64,000 nt of DNA, taken from assembly GCA_017462565.1 (NCBI GenBank), contig JAFTQW010000001.1, positions 1-64,000 of the forward strand. The letters are read 5' to 3'. The notes under the pieces are model-generated. The model did no database searches and was not told where the DNA came from. It saw only the letters and a program-made list of their open reading frames with translations. This document shows, one piece after another, positions 52,781 through 60,932 of the stretch (positions are counted from its first letter, which is position 1; the number at the start of each line of letters is the position of its first letter). The DNA is from Ruminococcus sp. (GTDB lineage: Bacteria > Bacillota > Clostridia > Oscillospirales > Ruminococcaceae). Both the position numbers and the translations under genes were made by a program.

Positions 52781-52855
52781 GAGATGTTTCCTCCTTTTCT
52801 TTTTATTTTATTATTAACAGCAAATACAAATTTATTCGTTTATTTTTTTCACAGC

Positions 52856-52897
52856 AAAAAGAGCCGCCGCACCAAAGTGCAGCAGCTCCTTTTTTAT
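52856..52897 (-). terminator. Bidirectional terminator after ppdK
   Basis: GAGCCGCCGCAC-CAAA-GTGCAGCAGCTC with T runs on both strands; serves ppdK on the minus strand. Confidence 0.75.
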
Positions 52898-52929
52898 CTT
52901 TCGGACATTATATTATAAATCAATAAGAA

Positions 52930-55557
52930 TTATTTCTGGTTAGCAATTGCAGCCTGTGCAGCAGCAAGACGAGCAATCGGAACACGGAAAGGTGAGCAAG
53001 ATACATAGTCAAGACCGATCTTGTGGCAGAACTCAACAGAAGTCGGGTCGCCGCCGTGCTCGCCGCAGATACCGATATGGAGTTTCGGATTTACAGGCTT
53101 ACCGAGCTGGATAGCCATTTCCATAAGCTTACCAACACCAGTCTGATCGAGCTTAGCGAAAGGATCGTTCTCGAATATCTTTTTGTCATAGTAAGCGTCG
53201 AGGAACTTACCAGCGTCGTCTCTTGAGAAGCCGTAAGTCATCTGTGTAAGATCGTTTGTACCGAAGCAGAAGAAGTCAGCGTTAGCAGCGATCTCGTCAG
53301 CTGTAAGAGCAGCTCTTGGGATCTCGATCATTGTACCAACTTCATACTTGAGGTCAGAACCAGCCTCAGCGATAACAGCGTCAGCAGTCTCAACAACAAC
53401 CTTCTTAACGTATTTAAGCTCCTTAACATCGCCTACAAGAGGAATCATGATCTCAGGAACGATAGACCAGTCAGGATGAGCGTTCTTAACGTTGATAGCA
53501 GCCTTGATAACAGCCTTTGTCTGCATTTTAGCGATCTCAGGATATGTTACAGCAAGACGGCATCCTCTGTGACCCATCATCGGGTTGAATTCGTGGAGCG
53601 AATCAATAATAGCCTTGATAGTCTCAACGGGCTTGCCCTGAGCTTCAGCGAGAGCCTTGATATCAGCTTCTTCAGTAGGAACGAATTCGTGGAGAGGAGG
53701 ATCGAGGAATCTGATAGTAACAGGGCAGCCCTCAAGAGCCTCATAAAGAGCCTCAAAGTCAGCCTGCTGCATTGGTTCGATCTTAGCAAGAGCAGCTTCT
53801 CTCTCTTCAACAGTATCAGAGCAGATCATCTCACGGAAAGCAGCGATTCTGTCAGGATCGAAGAACATATGCTCAGTACGGCAGAGACCGATACCTTCAG
53901 CGCCGAGTTCTCTTGCCTTCTTAGCGTCAGCAGGAGTATCAGCATTTGTTCTTACCTTAAGAGTTCTGTACTTATCTGCCCAACCCATGATTCTGCCGAA
54001 TGTACCAGCGATCTGAGCGTCAACAGTAGGAATGATGCCATCGTAGATATTACCTGTAGTACCGTCGATTGAGATATAATCGCCCTCGTTGAAAACTTTT
54101 CCGCCGAGTTCAAATTTCTTGTTAGCTTCGTCCATCTTGATATCGCCGCAGCCTGATACACAGCATTCGCCCATACCACGTGCAACAACAGCAGCGTGTG
54201 AAGTCATACCGCCACGAACTGTAAGAATACCCTGTGCAGCCTTCATACCTGTGATATCCTCAGGTGAAGTTTCAAGACGAACAAGAACAACCTTTTCGCC
54301 CTTAGCAGCCCAAGCCTCAGCGTCGTCAGCAGTAAATACAACCTTACCGCAAGCAGCACCTGGTGAAGCGCCAAGACCCTTGCCCATAGGAGTTGCAGCC
54401 TTAAGAGCAGCAGTATCAAACTGTGGGTGGAGAAGCGTATCGAGGTTTCTTGGGTCGATCATAGCAACAGCTTCCTGCTCTGTCTTCATGCCCTCGTCAA
54501 CGAGGTCGCAAGCGATCTGGAGAGCAGCCTGAGCAGTTCTCTTACCGTTTCTTGTCTGGAGCATATAGAGCTTCTTGTTTTCAACAGTAAATTCCATATC
54601 CTGCATATCGTGATAGTGATTTTCGAGAGTTTTGCAAACTTCAACGAACTGTGCATAAGCCTCCGGGAATGTCTCTTCCATCTGAGCGATAGGCATAGGA
54701 GTTCTTACACCGGCAACAACGTCTTCGCCCTGTGCGTTTGTAAGGAATTCTCCCATGAGCTTCTTTTCGCCTGTAGCAGGGTCACGGGTAAATGCAACGC
54801 CAGTACCGCAGTCGTCGCCCATGTTGCCGAATGCCATTGACTGAACGTTAACAGCAGTACCCCATGAGAAAGGAATATCATTATCTCTTCTGTAAACGTT
54901 AGCTCTTGGGTTGTCCCATGAACGGAATACAGCCTTGATAGCGCCCATGAGCTGCTCCTTAGGATCGGTCGGGAAATCTGTGCCGATCTTAGCCTTATAT
55001 TCAGCCTTGAACTGTGAAGCGAGTTCCTTGAGGTCGTCAGCGTCAAGCTCAACGTCCTGAGTAACGCCCTTCTTTGCCTTCATTTCGTCGATAAGCTCTT
55101 CAAAATACTTCTTACCAACTTCCATAACTACGTCGGAATACATCTGGATGAATCTTCTGTAGCAGTCCCAAGCCCATCTTGCATTGCCGGACTTAGCAGC
55201 GATTGTTTCAACAACAGTTTCATTAAGACCGAGGTTAAGGATTGTATCCATCATGCCGGGCATAGAAGCTCTTGCGCCTGAACGAACAGAAACGAGAAGC
55301 GGGTTCTCCTTATCGCCGAACTTCTTGCCTGTGATCTCTTCCATTTTAACGATATATTCGTTGATTTCAGCCTGAATCTCTTCACTGATGCCGCCGTCCT
55401 CATAATACTGAGTACAAGCCTCTGTAGTGATAGTGAAGCCCTGAGGAACAGGGAGACCGATGTTAGTCATCTCAGCGAGGTTAGCGCCCTTACCGCCGAG
55501 AAGTTCTCTCATGTTGGCATTACCTTCAGAAAAAAGGTAACAATACTTATTAGCCAT
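52930..55557 (-). CDS. ppdK: Pyruvate, phosphate dikinase
   Basis: A full-length PPDK (875 aa) that interconverts pyruvate + ATP + Pi and PEP + AMP + PPi. The N-terminal ATP-grasp domain starts MRELLGGKGANLAEMTNIGLPVP. The swivelling domain carries the phospho-His in GGMTSHAAVVARGMG (about 453). The C-terminal PEP/pyruvate barrel has RTEHMFFD, LDPPLHEF, GTMIEIPRAALTAD and FFCFGTNDLTQMTYGFSRDD with the catalytic GICGEHGGDP. In saccharolytic anaerobes it often works in the glycolytic direction using PPi. GGAGG precedes the ATG. Confidence 0.98.
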   Translation of the reverse strand: MANKYCYLFSEGNANMRELLGGKGANLAEMTNIGLPVPQGFTITTEACTQYYEDGGISEEIQAEINEYIVKMEEITGKKFGDKENPLLVSVRSGARASMPGMMDTILNLGLNETVVETIAAKSGNARWAWDCYRRFIQMYSDVVMEVGKKYFEELIDEMKAKKGVTQDVELDADDLKELASQFKAEYKAKIGTDFPTDPKEQLMGAIKAVFRSWDNPRANVYRRDNDIPFSWGTAVNVQSMAFGNMGDDCGTGVAFTRDPATGEKKLMGEFLTNAQGEDVVAGVRTPMPIAQMEETFPEAYAQFVEVCKTLENHYHDMQDMEFTVENKKLYMLQTRNGKRTAQAALQIACDLVDEGMKTEQEAVAMIDPRNLDTLLHPQFDTAALKAATPMGKGLGASPGAACGKVVFTADDAEAWAAKGEKVVLVRLETSPEDITGMKAAQGILTVRGGMTSHAAVVARGMGECCVSGCGDIKMDEANKKFELGGKVFNEGDYISIDGTTGNIYDGIIPTVDAQIAGTFGRIMGWADKYRTLKVRTNADTPADAKKARELGAEGIGLCRTEHMFFDPDRIAAFREMICSDTVEEREAALAKIEPMQQADFEALYEALEGCPVTIRFLDPPLHEFVPTEEADIKALAEAQGKPVETIKAIIDSLHEFNPMMGHRGCRLAVTYPEIAKMQTKAVIKAAINVKNAHPDWSIVPEIMIPLVGDVKELKYVKKVVVETADAVIAEAGSDLKYEVGTMIEIPRAALTADEIAANADFFCFGTNDLTQMTYGFSRDDAGKFLDAYYDKKIFENDPFAKLDQTGVGKLMEMAIQLGKPVNPKLHIGICGEHGGDPTSVEFCHKIGLDYVSCSPFRVPIARLAAAQAAIANQK

Positions 55558-55783
55558 TGGTATATACCTCCAGTTTTAAACATTACCGGAAAGGGTCAAA
55601 AACAATGCCCCTCCGACTTATAATTATTATAACACATTTCGGAAAGAATTACCATATATAATATAAGAAAAATTAATCGTTGATTTTGTAGCACATTTCA
55701 CAAAAAAATACATTAATACAGGTTATTAAGAAGAAACTGCTGTGAATTTTGTTAATAAAACATCAAAAAAATCAGGCAAGAAT

Positions 55784-55835
55784 CAAAAAACAACGGCTTT
55801 CATTGGCGTCCTCTCAAAAGCCAATGAAAGCCGTT
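55784..55835 (-). terminator. Long minus-strand terminator hairpin without a known gene
   Basis: AACGGCTTTCATTGGC and its exact inverse (55792-55807 and 55820-55835) form a 16-bp stem, followed on the minus strand by GTTTTTTGATT. The nearest upstream minus-strand gene ends 750 nt away and has its own terminator. Confidence 0.75.
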
Positions 55836-56548
55836 ATCACAAAGCACAAATGCGCACCCTCTATACGCATCCGCAGCTACGGCAGGCGCAATATCCGAAG
55901 CGCCTTATGATTCTTTTGTTACAGTATAGTTCCTGATATAATGTTTCAAATGTCTTGAAGCTGATTTAGGCGATTAAACATATTATAGGCATTAATGTTT
56001 AATAACAGCTCTTTTGCAAATAAGTTTAGTAGAACCAATGATACAATAAATCCGGCGGAGTTTAAACCGGATAAACAAAAATGTAATCATAATCTGCCGA
56101 TTTTTACAGGATACAAAAAGTATCTGAATGTAATTATGCTTTGGAGCGAAAGCCGATATATCGACGATTTCCGCATCCAACAATTGTATTATAAAACAAA
56201 CCGGAGCGATAATCAATTGAAAATATTGCTTATTTTTAGCACTATATTGCTATTGCTTTTTCAAATATTTAAATTAACAAATCGTTTATAAATTATTTAT
56301 TATAATATATACATATTTCATTGAAATTATATTAATTAAACAAAGTATGTATATATTAAAATATAATTTGAATTTGATTTTACAGCAAAATACAGGCAAT
56401 ATTTCAACCGGATATCAATTTTTTCATTTTAAAGCTAACACATTCAGCTATCCGATTGCAGCAAAAAATCATCCGGCTCATTCTTACAGTAAAATAAATT
56501 TATCAACTGGTCATCTGAAAAAAGCACAAAAATTTTTCCGGACAACAT

Positions 56549-56582
56549 AAAAAGGCTGCCGCATTTTCTATGCAGCAGCCAT
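56549..56582 (-). terminator. Terminator of the 235-aa gene
   Basis: On the minus strand GGCTGCTGCAT-loop-ATGCGGCAGCC followed by TTTTTATG. Confidence 0.8.
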
Positions 56583-56592
56583 AATTTGTTGG

Positions 56593-57300
56593 TCAGATAA
56601 TTCCCTGTGCGGCTTCCTGAATACATTTTTCGTAATAATCCCTGCTCCAGCTAAATTCAAATTCGCTGAAAAGTCTGAGGCAGGCAGACGTACTTTCAAC
56701 AGCCGCTTCAAGTCCCTCTTCGTCGCCTGAACAGGCAAGCAGATAGACTCCGGTTATCATAATTTCAAGCAGTTTAGTATCATTTTTGCCCTGCGGTCTG
56801 TAGCCGAATTTCATAAGCTTGAACGCCTGATTGTAATGTTTTGCGGCACAGTCGGTAAGAGCAAGAGCAATAAACATATCCGCCTGCTGCTGAAGCGGTC
56901 TTTTCTGCGAATAATTCTGCATAAAATTTATATTTTCAGTCCTGAAATCTTCAGCGTCACGCCAATGGCCAAGCTTACTTTCAGTTTTAAGCATTTCAAT
57001 ACAGTAGTAGAATTTCTCATCGCCGCCGAGTTTCTTTTCAGCAAGCATATCAAGATAGAACGAAGCGCTTTTATTATCGTGTATTTTATCATAAAGATCG
57101 GCAAGCTGAATTATATCCTCGCTTGCAGGCTTTTTGGCATTGTCCACAAAAAAGTCGGCATATTCTTCACACAGATTCTTAGTATAGCCTTCCTCGGCGA
57201 AAATCCTGTAAATTTCTTCATATTTTTTCATTTCTGCCCCGAAAGATGGTTTTAAAGATTTAGCAAAATTAATTTTTTTACGTTCAGACGGCGATAGCAT
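56593..57300 (-). CDS. Alpha-helical hypothetical protein, TPR-like (235 aa)
   Basis: I do not recognise a named family. Helical pairs such as YEEIYRIFAEEGYTKNLCEE, IIQLADLYDKIHDNKSASFY and QADMFIALALTDCAAKHYNQ have TPR-like spacing of Ala/Tyr/Leu, suggesting a scaffold or peptide-binding solenoid. No signal peptide or membrane segment. GGAGGG lies 9 nt before the ATG at 57300. Monocistronic and divergent from the response regulator. Confidence 0.8.
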   Translation of the reverse strand: MLSPSERKKINFAKSLKPSFGAEMKKYEEIYRIFAEEGYTKNLCEEYADFFVDNAKKPASEDIIQLADLYDKIHDNKSASFYLDMLAEKKLGGDEKFYYCIEMLKTESKLGHWRDAEDFRTENINFMQNYSQKRPLQQQADMFIALALTDCAAKHYNQAFKLMKFGYRPQGKNDTKLLEIMITGVYLLACSGDEEGLEAAVESTSACLRLFSEFEFSWSRDYYEKCIQEAAQGII

Positions 57301-57542
57301 GAAAAATGTCCCTCCCCATACGCAGTAATATATTTTAAGTTCTATACTTACTGAATAATTCTAACACAAATTTAATAATTAGTCAATATTTTGATGTTGA
57401 ATTCCTCCAAAACCGTTGATATGCACAAAAAACAAGGCAAAAATTTTCTTAATCAATTCATTGAACTATATACTTTTTTAAGACTATTTCAACTATTTAT
57501 GATATAATTAGAATAAATCATAGTTCTGAAAGGAGAAAATAT

Positions 57543-58211
57543 ATGAAACTGCTTGTTGTTGAAGACGAAATTCAGCTCGCCGACGCTCTTACCGAAATAC
57601 TTAAAAGGAACCGATATAACGTTGATACGGCCTATAACGGCATAGACGGTCTCGATAACGCTCTTACAGGCGTTTATGACTGTATTATTCTCGACATAAT
57701 GCTTCCGGGAATGAGCGGAACGGAAATTCTCCGCAATATACGTCAGGAAAAGATAAACACTCCTGTTCTGCTGCTCACGGCAAGAAGCGAAATAGAGGAT
57801 AAGATAAACGGTCTTGATATGGGTGCGGACGATTATCTTACCAAACCTTTCGTCACAGGCGAACTTCTTGCCAGAGTAAGGGCGCTGACCAGACGCAAGG
57901 GCGAGATCGTTGACGAAAACAAGATAGACTACAACGGATTGCAATTAAATAAAAAAACCTGCAGCGTAATATGGAAAGACAGCGACGTCAAGCTTAGTCT
58001 TAAAGAATATCAGATAATGGAGCTTCTTATCATGAATCCCCGCCAGATTCTTCCGAAAGAACGTATTATTGAGAAAATATGGGGATATGAAAGCGATGTT
58101 GAATATAACAACATCGAAGTTTACATATCTTTTTTAAGGAAAAAGCTTTCAGTAATTTCCGCTCCTGTTCAGATAAAAACCGCCCGTGGAATCGGCTATT
58201 CGCTTGAGTAA
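57543..58211 (+). CDS. OmpR-family response regulator
   Basis: A 222-aa two-domain regulator. The receiver domain (1-118) has VVEDE acidic pocket, the phospho-acceptor Asp in CIILDIMLPGMSG (Asp 51), TARSE, and the Lys in DDYLTKPF. The OmpR/PhoB winged helix (about 130-222) ends with IETVRGIGYSL-like KTARGIGYSLE. AAAGGAG precedes the ATG. The cognate kinase follows 264 bp downstream, separated by repeat copy F. Confidence 0.96.
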   Translation: MKLLVVEDEIQLADALTEILKRNRYNVDTAYNGIDGLDNALTGVYDCIILDIMLPGMSGTEILRNIRQEKINTPVLLLTARSEIEDKINGLDMGADDYLTKPFVTGELLARVRALTRRKGEIVDENKIDYNGLQLNKKTCSVIWKDSDVKLSLKEYQIMELLIMNPRQILPKERIIEKIWGYESDVEYNNIEVYISFLRKKLSVISAPVQIKTARGIGYSLE

Positions 58212-58213
58212 AA

Positions 58214-58460
58214 AAGAAGAGCAGCAGCTTTTATTTTTATCAAAAATTATAAAGGGGGCTCTGTCCCCTTAAACCCATGCCAAAGGGTAAATTCACCCTT
58301 TGAAAACCCGATATTAATTATTTTCATTACCTCTTTACGAGGTAATGAAAATAATTAGGACAGGATGCCCGAACGGAAATAACTCCGTTTCACAAGAAAT
58401 TAAAGAAACAAAGTCCACTTGGTAAACATAACAAAAAGTAAATGCTGTTGCTTTGGGTAA
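58214..58460 (+). repeat. Dispersed TIR/hairpin element, copy F, inside a two-component locus
   Basis: Fills the gap between the response-regulator stop and the kinase start. Hairpin 1 GGGGGCTCTGTCCCC; hairpin 2 CCAAAGGGTA/CACCCTTTGA; hairpin 3 at 58316-58356 (arms AATTATTTTCATTACCTC and GAGGTAATGAAAATAATT). The right end AACAAAAAGTAAATGCTGTT is well kept; the left end (GCAGCAGCTTTTATTTTTAT) is degenerate. Confidence 0.83.
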
Positions 58461-58475
58461 GAAAGGAGCGGCTTA

Positions 58476-60293
58476 ATGTTCAGAAAAGCTCAGCTTAAAT
58501 TTTTTTCAATAATAATAAGTATATTGCTCGTTATTTTTACGGCTATTCTCGGTTCGATAAATATTATTATGAAAGTTGTGATGGAAAGTCAGTCGAGAAC
58601 AGTTTTAAAACAGATCGCCGCCGGAGTTGAATATGATGACGCAACTTCAACATTTACATACATTCACCCCGATTTCGACGATCCAGACCACAACAAACAC
58701 ATCGAAGAACCTCCGCCAAAGCAAAATGAAGAACCTTCCGAGAAAAATACCAAACCGTCCGATGAAAAAACAGAACCGTCGTCCGAGGAAGATACTACAA
58801 GCGAAACGTCTACAGCGCCTGCGCAGGATACGACGGATAAGCCTGCGGATTCTTCCGGCGAAAACCGGAATTCTCCGCCTGACTCAACAATTCATACCAC
58901 TTCACCGCCCACTGAAAACAATGTCGTCACAACAACCTCTGCCATACATGAAAATCCAACGTCAACTACGTTCCCTCCGGAGCAGATTCCGCCGGAGCAC
59001 GGCTGGCAGCCTCCTGACGACGAGCATCAAAGACCGGATCCTCCGCCCGATGACTGGGACTGGCACGATGAAAACCCCGTTTATCCTCCATTTGATTGGA
59101 GACCGTGGCGGGAGGAAGATCAGAATAACGATTCTTATTCCGAAACCGCATATACAGACGGATTCTGCGGCGGCAGCATAATTCAGCTCGGAAATACTAC
59201 AACAACTGCTCCTCCGAAAGAGGAAAAAGAACCTCCTGTTTCGGAGAAAAAATGGAATCCTTCGGATATTCGTCCGGGGGCGGAGGCTGTTCCTAAATCG
59301 CTTGGTTCTATCGACTTTTTTATTGTTATGGCTGATAAGCAGGGACAATATCTTGCAACGCTTAATAACGAAGACCTTTCCGCAGATACTGCCCAGAGCT
59401 ATATAACCGGCGTTCTAAATACGAAAGCAGAAACGGGAACGCTTAATAATTTTCAGTTCTATCAGCTTCCGAAAGACAACGGAACTCTCATGGTTTTTAC
59501 CGATAAAAGAGCGGAACTCGATATGCTCAGCAAACTAATGCGTACTACAATTACAATAGGTATAGCGGCTTTCCTGATTTTGTCCGTTGCAGCATATTTT
59601 CTCAGCCGTCAGGTCATGAAGCCTCTGAAAACCGCCTTTGAAAAGCAGAAACAGTTCGTTTCAGACGCAAGTCACGAGCTTAAAACTCCCGTTACGGTAA
59701 TTTCCGCAAACGCCGACGTCCTTGCAGATGAAATCGGCGAAAATAAGTGGCTCACCTATATCAAATCACAAACCGAAAGAATGAACGTCCTTGTAAACGA
59801 TCTGCTGAATCTCACACGTCTTGAAAACAATACCGCCGATTTTGTCAAGACCGATTTCGACCTTAGCAAAGCAATTGTAAACACGGCTCTTCCATTTGAA
59901 TGTCAGGCTTTTGAGACCAACAAAAAATTTGAACTCGACATCGAAGAGGATATCTCTCTTAACGGAAGCGAACGTCATATCAAGCAGATGGCAGCTATTT
60001 TTATTGACAATGCCCTAAAATATTCCTGTGACGGAGGAATTGTCCGTGTTACGCTGAAAAAGTCGGGCGATAAGCGGTTATTGTCAATATATAATACAGG
60101 AAAGGGCGTTAAGGATTCGGAAAAGGATAAGATTTTCGAGCGTTTCTACCGCAGCGACGAATCACGCAACCGTGCGACCGGCGGCTACGGTCTCGGACTC
60201 GCTATTGCAAAATCTATCATCGACCGCCATAAGTTCAAAATCAGCGTTGAAAACATCGAGGGCAAAAGCATTTGCTTCATCATTACAATGTAA
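58476..60293 (+). CDS. Sensor histidine kinase with long Pro/Thr-rich extracellular region
   Basis: A 605-aa membrane kinase. TM1 is at about 8-31, TM2 at about 363-384. The extracellular part (about 32-360) is mostly disordered and rich in Pro, Thr, Glu and Asp, with Trp/Pro blocks (PPDDWDWHDENPVYPPFDW), then a small globular region next to TM2. The HisKA phospho-site is FVSDASHELKTPVTVI. The ATPase domain has IFIDNALKYS, the G1 box as NTGKG (Asn instead of the usual Asp), and GGYGLGLAIAKSI. AGGAG precedes the ATG. Its partner is the upstream regulator; the ligand is unknown. Confidence 0.95.
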   Translation: MFRKAQLKFFSIIISILLVIFTAILGSINIIMKVVMESQSRTVLKQIAAGVEYDDATSTFTYIHPDFDDPDHNKHIEEPPPKQNEEPSEKNTKPSDEKTEPSSEEDTTSETSTAPAQDTTDKPADSSGENRNSPPDSTIHTTSPPTENNVVTTTSAIHENPTSTTFPPEQIPPEHGWQPPDDEHQRPDPPPDDWDWHDENPVYPPFDWRPWREEDQNNDSYSETAYTDGFCGGSIIQLGNTTTTAPPKEEKEPPVSEKKWNPSDIRPGAEAVPKSLGSIDFFIVMADKQGQYLATLNNEDLSADTAQSYITGVLNTKAETGTLNNFQFYQLPKDNGTLMVFTDKRAELDMLSKLMRTTITIGIAAFLILSVAAYFLSRQVMKPLKTAFEKQKQFVSDASHELKTPVTVISANADVLADEIGENKWLTYIKSQTERMNVLVNDLLNLTRLENNTADFVKTDFDLSKAIVNTALPFECQAFETNKKFELDIEEDISLNGSERHIKQMAAIFIDNALKYSCDGGIVRVTLKKSGDKRLLSIYNTGKGVKDSEKDKIFERFYRSDESRNRATGGYGLGLAIAKSIIDRHKFKISVENIEGKSICFIITM

Positions 60294-60295
60294 GA

Positions 60296-60475
60296 GGGGG
60301 ACTCTGTCCCCCTTTACCCCCTGCCAAAGGGTTATTCAACCCTTTGGAAACCCAGTATTAATTAACTTAAATACCCACAAAGGGCATTTAAGTTAATTAT
60401 GGCTGAAAGCCATAGAATAAAAACACCTGTAACAAGAAGTAAAGGAGAACAAATTCCCTCTTTATATGCAAGAAA
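60296..60475 (+). repeat. Dispersed TIR/hairpin element, copy G
   Basis: Starts right after the kinase stop. Hairpin 1 AGGGGGAC/GTCCCCCT (both arms changed together relative to other copies); hairpin 2 CCAAAGGGTT/AACCCTTTGG; hairpin 3 at 60360-60398 (arms AATTAACTTAAAT and ATTTAAGTTAATT). The distal end is degenerate. Confidence 0.8.
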
Positions 60476-60478
60476 AGC

Positions 60479-60515
60479 AAAACTGCTGTACGACTTATGT
60501 ACAGCAGTTTTTTCG
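60479..60515 (-). terminator. Bidirectional terminator between copy G and the XRE genes
   Basis: AAAACTGCTGTAC-GACTTAT-GTACAGCAGTTTT with TT/T-rich flanks on both strands; it closes the minus-strand XRE unit and could also stop the kinase transcript. Confidence 0.8.
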
Positions 60516-60537
60516 TTAAGAATAAATTCCTTTTAAA

Positions 60538-60876
60538 TTAAGTCTCGTTTTCTCTTTTGCTATTAAACTCGGCAAGAGTCATAGCTGTTCCAATAACCTT
60601 GCCTTTATCTATGTCATGTAACTCATTATAATATGTAAGAAGTTCCTGTTCATCAGCGGTCAAATTAACTGTTGAAGAGTTTTTTTCTTTGCCAATAAGA
60701 AGATAGTCAATGCTAATCCCGAAAAATTCTGATAACAGAATCAAAACAGAAGCACTTGGCAACGAACCGTTCTTCCAAGCAGTTAATTTAGATGTACTTA
60801 TTTTTAATTTCTGAAGTGTTGCAGTCGGAGAAATATCTCTTTCATAGCATAATTTAGTAAAATTCTCATAAAACAT
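60538..60876 (-). CDS. XRE-family transcriptional regulator (112 aa)
   Basis: HTH_XRE at about residues 4-60: ENFTKLCYERDISPTATLQK, then STSKLTAWKNGSLPSASVLI (recognition helix) and SEFFGISIDYLLIGKE. The C-terminal about 45 residues are helical (LTADEQELLTYYNEL, then KGKVIGTAMTLAEF), typical of phage-type repressors without a peptidase domain. AGGAGG lies 6 nt before the ATG at 60876. A TATAAT on the minus strand (60895-60900) immediately upstream may give it a second promoter with a very short leader. Confidence 0.88.
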   Translation of the reverse strand: MFYENFTKLCYERDISPTATLQKLKISTSKLTAWKNGSLPSASVLILLSEFFGISIDYLLIGKEKNSSTVNLTADEQELLTYYNELHDIDKGKVIGTAMTLAEFNSKRENET

Positions 60877-60932
60877 AGCGAACCTCCTTGTGCAATTATA
60901 CAAAATCATTGGATACTTAAATAGATGTTATG

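Larger units (their letters stand above)
55558..56592. other. Gene-poor intergenic region with one GC-rich island
   Basis: About 1 kb of mostly AT-rich sequence without an ORF that has a ribosome binding site. The exception is 55785-55915, which is GC-rich and strongly structured: a minus-strand terminator (listed separately) preceded on that strand by small hairpins (GGCGC/GCGCC; CCG/CGG; ATGCG/TGCGCAT). A minus-strand -10-like TATAAT is at 55982-55987 without a clear -35. A non-coding transcript of about 190 nt is possible. Confidence 0.5.

Noticed and set aside
55742-55936. 64-codon plus-strand frame across the terminator hairpin
   Set aside because: No ribosome binding site, and it spans both arms of a perfect inverted repeat.
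55865-55965. Cys-rich peptide ending GYCACRSCGCV on the minus strand (possible RiPP precursor)
   Set aside because: The stop-to-stop frame has no ATG, GTG or TTG start and no modification enzyme is nearby; kept only as part of the orphan-terminator finding.
55995-56291. 98-codon plus-strand frame in the AT-rich gap
   Set aside because: No Shine-Dalgarno sequence, AT-driven composition, no recognisable domain.
56347-56550. 67-codon plus-strand frame before the TPR-like gene
   Set aside because: No binding site and AT-rich composition.
5834-60398. Hairpin 3 copies as ordinary terminators
   Set aside because: The stems are AT-rich at the base and no T tract follows on either strand.
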